A stretch of DNA of 11,231 bases from Spirochaetaceae bacterium. Lineage in GTDB: Bacteria > Spirochaetota > Spirochaetia > Treponematales > Breznakiellaceae. The DNA lies in assembly GCA_031278575.1 (NCBI GenBank), contig JAITKD010000087.1:1-11231 (forward strand), read 5' to 3'. Position numbers and translations under genes: made by a program. Under the pieces are notes generated by a model, which saw only the letters and a list, made by a program, of their open reading frames with translations, had not been told where the DNA came from and searched no databases. Below are positions 6,938 through 11,231 of this stretch, one piece after another; position 1 is the stretch's first letter, and each line of letters opens with the position of its first letter.

Positions 6938-7542
6938 AAAACATCCTCAAGCTGGGGTTGGTCCTTACCCTGTACGCCGTGGCGGCTTGTGTGGGTCTGG
7001 CCTTTGTGTATTCCGGTACGGAAAAGATCATCGCCCAGCGGCAGCAGGCGGATCTGGAGGCAGCCCTGAAGGCGTTGTTTCCCGGCCTGGAGGGGTATAA
7101 GGATATTACCGGCGAACTGGTCAGCCCCGACGGGGCGGTTGAATTTGAGGGACAGTACGGGATCCTTCGGGGAGAGGCCCTTATCGGGGCCGCGATCCGG
7201 GCTTCCGGGGCGAGTTACGGGGGTAAGGTGGTGATCCTTGTGGGGGTGGGGATAGACGGAAAGATCACGGGGGTCAAGATCCTGGAAACCTCGGATACCC
7301 CCGGCCTGGGGGCGAACGCCGCGTCCCCAACCTATTACGTGGACCGGGCCCGGAAGATCACCTTTTACGGCCAGTTTACCGGAAAATCCGTGACGGATCC
7401 CTTCCGGGTTAAGGAGGACGTGGCGGCCATCACCGCCTCCACCATCACCAGCCGGGCCATCACCGACGCGGTCCGCGCTTCAATAGCCGCGGCCTCGGCC
7501 TGGCTTGCCGCCAATACCGGGGCTGAACAGGGGGCGCCATGA
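6934..7542 (+). CDS. rnfG: Rnf complex subunit RnfG (flavinylated)
   Basis: RnfG (NqrC/RnfG family) has one N-terminal membrane helix and an extracytoplasmic domain with a covalent FMN. With the start at 6934 the product is 202 residues, the normal length. The membrane segment is about residues 5-26. KILETSDTPGLGANA (115-129) is the conserved ETPGLG-type segment. The flavin-attachment motif is TASTITS (167-173), which corresponds to the S(T)GAT-x-TS consensus, so T170 is the expected FMN-bearing residue. The frame stays open upstream into rnfD, but 6934 is chosen because it overlaps the rnfD stop as ATGA, begins directly with the membrane helix and gives the family length. The 3' end overlaps rnfE by four bases in the same way. 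Confidence 0.95.
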   Translation: MKNILKLGLVLTLYAVAACVGLAFVYSGTEKIIAQRQQADLEAALKALFPGLEGYKDITGELVSPDGAVEFEGQYGILRGEALIGAAIRASGASYGGKVVILVGVGIDGKITGVKILETSDTPGLGANAASPTYYVDRARKITFYGQFTGKSVTDPFRVKEDVAAITASTITSRAITDAVRASIAAASAWLAANTGAEQGAP

Positions 7543-8150
7543 ATCGTCTGTTTAAACTATTCACCAACGGCCTTATCCGGGAGAATCCCCTCCTCATGTT
7601 GATGATAGGCCTCTGTTCTTCCCTGGCGGTAACCACCAGTGTGGCCAACGGTATTGGGATGGGCCTTTCCATGACCTTTGTACTCCTCATGTCGGAACTG
7701 GTGATCAGCCTTTTCCGCCGGCTCATCCCCGATTCCATCCGGATTCCGGTGTTCATCATCGTCATCGCCGCCTTTACCACGGTGATCGACTATGTCCTTA
7801 AGGCCTATTTCCCGGATCTTTCCAAGGCCATGGGGGTGTTTATCCCCCTCATCGTGGTGAACTGTATCATCATGGGCCGGGTGGAATCCTTTGCTTCCAA
7901 ACAGCCCCTGATTTGTGTGATCCCCGACGCCCTGGGTATGGGCTTGGGGTATACCTGGGTATTAACGGGTATAGCCCTCGTCCGGGAGATTCTGGGGAAC
8001 GGGACGATTTTGAGTGTTCCGGTCCTCCCCGAAAATTTCGCCCCGATTTTGTTTTTCACCCTGCCCCCGGGGGGGTTTTTCGTTTTCGCCCTCTTTATAG
8101 CCCTAAACCTTTTTATCAAGTCCCGGCTCAAAACAGAGGAAGGAACCTGA
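7539..8150 (+). CDS. rnfE: Rnf complex membrane subunit RnfE
   Basis: RnfE is an integral membrane subunit that pairs with RnfA in an inverted arrangement. In the related NQR and Rnf structures the two share an Fe-S cluster in the membrane held by cysteines from both. The product is 203 residues with about six hydrophobic helices. NPLLMLMIGLCSSLAVTTS (16-34) contains C26, and IPLIVVNCIIMGR (102-114) contains C109, the two expected cluster ligands. The start is the ATG overlapping the rnfG stop. A run of five C, seven G and five T (8064-8080) lies near the 3' end, in the codons for Pro-Pro-Gly-Gly-Phe-Phe. rnfA begins one base after the stop. Confidence 0.95.
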   Translation: MNRLFKLFTNGLIRENPLLMLMIGLCSSLAVTTSVANGIGMGLSMTFVLLMSELVISLFRRLIPDSIRIPVFIIVIAAFTTVIDYVLKAYFPDLSKAMGVFIPLIVVNCIIMGRVESFASKQPLICVIPDALGMGLGYTWVLTGIALVREILGNGTILSVPVLPENFAPILFFTLPPGGFFVFALFIALNLFIKSRLKTEEGT

Positions 8151-8151
8151 T

Positions 8152-8727
8152 ATGATCCTGTTTAAAATTTTTATTTCAGCCTTTTTGATCGATAATGTGG
8201 TCCTCATGCGCTTTTTGGCCCTGTGTCCCTTTATCGGGATGAGTACCGACGAGGACAAATCCATCGGCATGGGCCTCGCGGTTACCTTTGTAACGGTTCT
8301 GGCCACCGGTGTTACCTGGCCCTTGTTCCATTTTGTACTCCGGCCCCTGGGGCTGGAATTTCTCCAGATCCTGGCCTTTATTCTTATCATCGCCGCCCTG
8401 GTCCAGCTTGTGGAATTCTACCTCAAAAAAACCGCCCCGGCCCTTTACGGGGCCATGGGAATTTACCTGGCCCTGATCACCACCAATTGCGCCATCCTGG
8501 CGGTAACCTTCGATAATATCAGCAAACAATACACCTTTATCGAGTCCGTGGTGTACGCCCTGGGGGTTGCCCTGGGATTTTTGCTTTCCCTCCTCCTGAT
8601 GGCGGGGATCCGGAGCCGGATCAGGACCAGCCCGCTTCCGGGCTTCCTCAAGGGGACGCCCATCTTGTTTGTAACCGCGGCCCTCCTTTCCATGGCTTTT
8701 ATGGGATTTTCGGGGTTGGTTAAATAG
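8152..8727 (+). CDS. rnfA: Rnf complex membrane subunit RnfA
   Basis: RnfA is the partner of RnfE in the membrane core. The product is 191 residues, the standard length, with about six hydrophobic helices. DNVVLMRFLALCPFIGMS (14-31) is the classic RnfA/NqrE segment and holds C25. The matching second ligand is C113 in ALITTNCAILAV (107-118). IGMGLAVTFV (38-47) is also typical. The start lies one base after the rnfE stop, with a purine-rich GAGGAAGGA ribosome site inside rnfE. RnfA and RnfE are distant homologues. I assigned this one as RnfA from the CPF motif and its place before rnfB. Confidence 0.95.
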   Translation: MILFKIFISAFLIDNVVLMRFLALCPFIGMSTDEDKSIGMGLAVTFVTVLATGVTWPLFHFVLRPLGLEFLQILAFILIIAALVQLVEFYLKKTAPALYGAMGIYLALITTNCAILAVTFDNISKQYTFIESVVYALGVALGFLLSLLLMAGIRSRIRTSPLPGFLKGTPILFVTAALLSMAFMGFSGLVK

Positions 8728-8736
8728 GGGGCTGTC

Positions 8737-9585
8737 ATGGGTATCATCATAACCACCGCCATATTTGCCGCCCTTTTGGCCTTTATCCTGGGGGCCGCCC
8801 TGGGTTTTTTCCGGGATTTTTTTAAAGTTGAGGAGGATCCCTTAAAAATCCGGGTCCGGGAGGCCCTGCCCGGGGCCAACTGCGGGGCCTGCGGATATCC
8901 CGGCTGTGACGGGTACGCCGCCGCGGTGGCCGCGGGGCAGGCGGAAACCAACCGCTGCTCCGTGGGGGGTAAGGCGGTAACGGAGCGGATCTCCGCCCTT
9001 TTGGGGGTACAAGGCGCTATAACCCCGGTGGTGGCGGTGCTTGCCTGCCGGGGTTCGCAGGCCCTCAAAAAAGGGGACTACCGGGGTCTTTTGACCTGCC
9101 GGGGGGCGAAACTCTCCGCCGGGGGGACCAAGATCTGCCTTTGGGGCTGTATGGGGTTTGGGGACTGCCTCAAGGTCTGCCAATTCGGCGCCCTTTCCAT
9201 GGGGGCCGACGGGCTCCCCCGGGTGGATTACGGGAAGTGTACCGGCTGTAAGCTCTGTATTGCCGAATGTCCCCAGGGACTGCTCCGGGATGTCCCCGTG
9301 GACCGGACCGGGGCGTTTGCCCGTTGTTCCAACCATAACCCCCTCAAGGCCGCGGTCCATAAAGCCTGTAAGACCGGGTGTATCAAATGTGAACTCTGCG
9401 TGAAAAACTGCCCCGAGCACTGTATAACCATGGATAGGGGGATACCCCTGGTGGATTATGCCCAATGCACTTCCTGCGGGACCTGTGTTTCCAAATGCCC
9501 CACCAAGGTCTTGGCCCTTATCCGGCCGGACGTTCTCCCCGGCGGGGGGCCGGTTCCCGCGGAAACGGGAACCGCGCCGGCATGA
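8737..9585 (+). CDS. rnfB: Rnf complex Fe-S subunit RnfB (ferredoxin side)
   Basis: RnfB takes electrons from reduced ferredoxin and passes them through a chain of Fe-S clusters. The product is 282 residues. An N-terminal membrane helix (about 3-24) is followed by the RnfB-type Fe-S domain with C49, C52, C57 and C74. A ferredoxin-like region has C134, C138, C144 and C148, then C168, C171, C174 and C178. A second cysteine-rich region has C211, C215, C218, C221, C225 and C229, then C244, C247, C250 and C254. That supports five or perhaps six 4Fe-4S clusters, more than in short proteobacterial RnfB and closer to the clostridial type. The start follows an AGGGGG ribosome site 9 bp after rnfA. The last codons contain a perfect hairpin, and the stop overlaps the next gene as ATGA. 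Being last of the rnf genes fits the CDGEAB order. Confidence 0.96.
   Translation: MGIIITTAIFAALLAFILGAALGFFRDFFKVEEDPLKIRVREALPGANCGACGYPGCDGYAAAVAAGQAETNRCSVGGKAVTERISALLGVQGAITPVVAVLACRGSQALKKGDYRGLLTCRGAKLSAGGTKICLWGCMGFGDCLKVCQFGALSMGADGLPRVDYGKCTGCKLCIAECPQGLLRDVPVDRTGAFARCSNHNPLKAAVHKACKTGCIKCELCVKNCPEHCITMDRGIPLVDYAQCTSCGTCVSKCPTKVLALIRPDVLPGGGPVPAETGTAPA
9551..9574 (+). promoter_or_regulatory. Perfect 9-bp hairpin before the ATPase start
   Basis: CGGTTCCCG (9551-9559) is the exact reverse complement of CGGGAACCG (9566-9574), with the loop CGGAAA. It ends 7 bases before the ATG at 9582 and contains the only purine-rich ribosome-site-like bases there (GGAAACGGGAA). Ribosomes finishing rnfB would open it, so it could make translation of the next gene depend on rnfB translation. 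Confidence 0.5.
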
Positions 9586-10946
9586 AACCCCAAGACCCCT
9601 GCCGGGTCCTGGCCGATATCGCCGGGCTTTCGGTTTTCTCCAACCTGGGCTCCCATCCTCTGGTAAAAGCCCTGGCGCGGGTCCTTACCCCGCTCTCCCC
9701 GGACCGGGCTTCCGGCAAGGACTTACCCCGGGAACTGCTTGAGGGGTGGGCCGCCTTTACCGGGGCCTTTTTTTTATATAACCCGGGGAATTCTTTTTAT
9801 ACCGCCCTGGCCGCCTTAACCCTGGGGGATGAAAATCCCTTTACCCGGGCCGCCGAGGGGGCGCGGGTTCCCCCCCTCCTAGAGGCCGTAACCAGGGTCG
9901 ATCTCTCCCGGCTGGGGAGGATCGCCCGGTTTGATGTTTCCGGGCTGGGTTTTTATATCGCCGCTATCCTCCGGGACGGAGGCTTGGAGGAAGCCGCCCG
10001 GGATTGTGAAGAAACCGCCCGGGCTTTGTGGATCGCCGAAGGGACCGAAGCGGCCGAAGGCTTTGGTAATTCCGAGGGGGCAACGGTTTTCCCCCACGGT
10101 TCCGATTGGGGAGAAGCCCTCCCCGCGGTGGTGGATTATATCGCCCTCCGGGGGGCGGGCCTCCTGGGACAATACCATGCCTTTTACTGGGGGGCAAGGG
10201 GCAGCCTTTCCCCGGTCCGTAATCCCGATCCCGTGGGGTTGTCCGGGCTTTCCGGCTATGAGGAACAGCGATCCCTCGTGGTTTCCAATACCCGCCGTTT
10301 TATCGAAAGAAAACCCGCCAATAACCTCCTCCTCTACGGGGACCGGGGGACGGGAAAATCCGCCACGGTCAAGGCGGTGTGCAACGAGTTTGCCCCCCGG
10401 GGCCTCCGGCTTTTGGAACTGCGAAAATCGGATCTTTCCCAGCTCCCGGTAATCCTTGAAACCCTGGCCTCCCGGTCCTCCCGGTTTGTTATTTTTATCG
10501 ACGACCTTTCCTTTGAAAGTACCGATGATTCCTTTACCACCCTCAAGGCCCTGCTGGAGGGGGGGGTCGAAGCCAAACCCGCCAATGCCGTGGTTTATGC
10601 CACCAGTAACCGCCGTCATCTGGTAAAGGAGCGTTTTTCCGACCGGCCCGCCGCGGCCGTCGACGGGGAGGTACGGGCCTTTGACACCATGCAGGAACAG
10701 TTCTCCCTGGCGGACCGTTTCGGCCTCACCGTGGTATTTACCACCCCCACCCAGGAGGAATACCTGGAGATCGCCTGTTTTATTGCCGAAAAACGGGGGA
10801 TCCTCAAAGCCGGGGACGAAGGGGCCCGGAAGACCTTCCGGGAAAACGCCCTCCGCTGGGAGCGCTGGTTCAACGGCCGTTCTCCCCGGACGGCGGTCCA
10901 ATACGCGGACTGGGTTGAAGGCGGTAAGGGCTTCCCCTGGGAATAG
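9582..10946 (+). CDS. DUF815-type AAA+ ATPase, coupled to rnfB
   Basis: The product is 454 residues. The N-terminal half (1-210) matches nothing I recognise. The C-terminal half is an AAA+ ATPase of the DUF815 type. DPVGLSGLSGYEEQR (216-230) precedes the ATPase core, Walker A is GDRGTGKS (253-260), Walker B is FVIFIDDLSFE (302-312), the sensor-1-like YATSNRRHL is at 339-347, and SLADRFGL (375-382) holds R379, a candidate arginine finger. I know the family only as uncharacterised ATPases with no settled substrate. The start at 9582 overlaps the rnfB stop as ATGA. The frame is open further upstream, inside rnfB, but 9582 avoids a long overlap and fits the operon pattern. T8 (9768-9775) and G8 (10559-10566) runs occur within the gene. 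The last codons and stop are the first copy of a tandem repeat. A role in Rnf assembly or quality control is only an inference from position. Confidence 0.85.
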   Translation: MKPQDPCRVLADIAGLSVFSNLGSHPLVKALARVLTPLSPDRASGKDLPRELLEGWAAFTGAFFLYNPGNSFYTALAALTLGDENPFTRAAEGARVPPLLEAVTRVDLSRLGRIARFDVSGLGFYIAAILRDGGLEEAARDCEETARALWIAEGTEAAEGFGNSEGATVFPHGSDWGEALPAVVDYIALRGAGLLGQYHAFYWGARGSLSPVRNPDPVGLSGLSGYEEQRSLVVSNTRRFIERKPANNLLLYGDRGTGKSATVKAVCNEFAPRGLRLLELRKSDLSQLPVILETLASRSSRFVIFIDDLSFESTDDSFTTLKALLEGGVEAKPANAVVYATSNRRHLVKERFSDRPAAAVDGEVRAFDTMQEQFSLADRFGLTVVFTTPTQEEYLEIACFIAEKRGILKAGDEGARKTFRENALRWERWFNGRSPRTAVQYADWVEGGKGFPWE

Positions 10947-11035
10947 CCCCGGCTTCCCCTGGGAATAGCCCCGGCTTCCTCTGGGAATAGCCCCGGCTTC
11001 CTCTGGGAATAGCCCCGGCTTCCTCTGGGAATAGC
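10930..11035. repeat. 22-bp tandem repeat, 4.8 copies, spanning the ATPase stop
   Basis: The unit starts GCTTCCCCTGGGAATAG and ends with CCCCG (22 bp). Copies begin at 10930, 10952, 10974, 10996 and 11018, and the last is cut at 18 bp. Copies 1 and 2 read TTCCCCTGG, while copies 3 to 5 read TTCCTCTGG, the only difference. Copy 1 holds the codons for Phe-Pro-Trp-Glu and the TAG stop of the ATPase gene. Each unit can form a small hairpin (GGC-TTCC/GGAA-GCC with a TA bulge). There are no spacers, so this is not a CRISPR array. It looks like slippage expansion. Confidence 0.9.
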
Positions 11036-11068
11036 AAAATCATCCCCTGGCAGCCTGTTGCGTTTGCA

Positions 11069-11099
11069 GGTTTTTGCGTCACTTTGTGCCGCAAAAACC
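11069..11099. repeat. Perfect 10-bp stem-loop downstream of the ATPase
   Basis: GGTTTTTGCG (11069-11078) is exactly complementary to CGCAAAAACC (11090-11099). Inside, CAC (11080-11082) pairs with GTG (11086-11088) around TTT after one mismatch. A smaller CCGC-TTTG-GCGG hairpin (11112-11123) follows. There is no adjoining T-run. It may strengthen termination or protect the transcript end. Confidence 0.7.
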
Positions 11100-11133
11100 G
11101 CGATTTACGGGCCGCTTTGGCGGTTTGCAAGGT

Positions 11134-11161
11134 AAAAAATCGCCTGATCGGCGATTTTTTT
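11134..11161. terminator. Bidirectional rho-independent terminator
   Basis: AAAAAATCGCC (11134-11144) is complementary to GGCGATTTTTT (11150-11160) with the loop TGATC, and seven T run from 11155 to 11161. Because A and T runs flank both sides of the GC stem, it can end the rnf-ATPase transcript on the + strand and the convergent minus-strand gene as well. This is the only canonical intrinsic terminator I see in the window. Confidence 0.9.
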
Positions 11162-11169
11162 GGGTTTTA

Positions 11170-11184
11170 GTCGCGAAGCGCGAC
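11170..11184. repeat. Small perfect hairpin next to the convergent gene stop
   Basis: GTCGCG (11170-11175) pairs with CGCGAC (11179-11184) around AAG. It lies 7 to 21 bases after the minus-strand stop codon and 9 bases before the terminator, so on the minus-strand transcript it is the first structure after the gene. Confidence 0.6.
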
Positions 11185-11190
11185 AAACTG

Positions 11191-11231
11191 CTAGGGGATA
11201 AGCCCTTCCAGTTCCTCCACCAGCCGCCGGA
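11191..11231 (-). CDS. 3' end of a convergent gene (partial)
   Basis: Read on the minus strand, the right edge gives 13 codons ending RRLVEELEGLIP and then TAG at 11193-11191. The composition is that of a helical protein C-terminus. The stop is followed by a hairpin and a terminator that works in both directions, as expected for a convergent gene end. Too little is present to name a product. Confidence 0.55.
   Translation of the reverse strand, partial: RRLVEELEGLIP

Noticed and set aside
9465..9581. Earlier ATG for the AAA+ ATPase inside rnfB
   Set aside because: It would overlap rnfB by about 120 bases in another frame, and the extra residues just mirror the Cys-rich rnfB DNA; 9582 forms the usual ATGA junction.
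10930..11035. CRISPR array
   Set aside because: The units are directly adjacent with no spacers, only 22 bp long, and overlap a coding end.

Overview
The window reads as chromosome of a spirochaete, most likely a GC-rich treponeme of the kind found in termite guts. This rests on a FliG/FliH/FliI/FliJ gene order of spirochaetal type, FliG sequence features, and a GC-rich codon usage dominated by GGG, CGG, CCC and GCC. No rRNA or other species marker is present, so the genus is an inference.

Region 1 (1-3917, + strand) is the end of a flagellar basal-body and export operon: fliG (5' end cut off by the window), an 85-bp gap that holds a two-tier stem-loop and an exactly fitting 28-codon ORF, then fliH, fliI and fliJ. 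FliG is the rotor switch and torque protein. FliH, FliI and FliJ form the cytoplasmic ATPase complex that feeds the flagellar type III export gate.

Region 2 (3918-4447) is a 530-bp, visibly AT-richer gap between the two operons. It holds a three-arm alternative hairpin just after fliJ; a 116-bp block with three consecutive perfect stem-loops, the first of which buries the Shine-Dalgarno and start codon of a 22-codon hydrophobic ORF; and then the rnf upstream region. That last part has a plausible sigma-70 promoter flanked by two 14-bp dyads of the form AAAACT-N2-AGTTTT, a leader hairpin and a strong RBS.

Region 3 (4448-10946, + strand) is a tightly packed operon rnfC-rnfD-rnfG-rnfE-rnfA-rnfB followed by a DUF815-type AAA+ ATPase. 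Adjacent genes overlap by ATGA or are 1-12 bp apart. The six Rnf proteins form the membrane ferredoxin:NAD+ oxidoreductase that couples electron transfer between reduced ferredoxin and NAD+ to Na+ or H+ movement. The flavin-attachment threonines of RnfD and RnfG and most Fe-S cysteines are visible. No FMN transferase (apbE) gene lies in the window. The ATPase starts inside the rnfB stop codon, behind a perfect 9-bp hairpin, so it appears to be made as part of the Rnf operon.

Region 4 (10930-11231) begins with a 22-bp tandem repeat (4.8 copies) whose first copy includes the last codons and the stop of the ATPase gene. Several strong hairpins follow, then a bidirectional rho-independent terminator, and finally the last 13 codons of a convergent minus-strand gene that runs off the right edge.

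The best candidates for something new are the hydrophobic micro-ORF in the hairpin block (resembling type I toxins in form only), the AAA+ ATPase tied to the rnf operon, the paired dyads around the rnf promoter, and the fliG-fliH micro-ORF with its hairpin.
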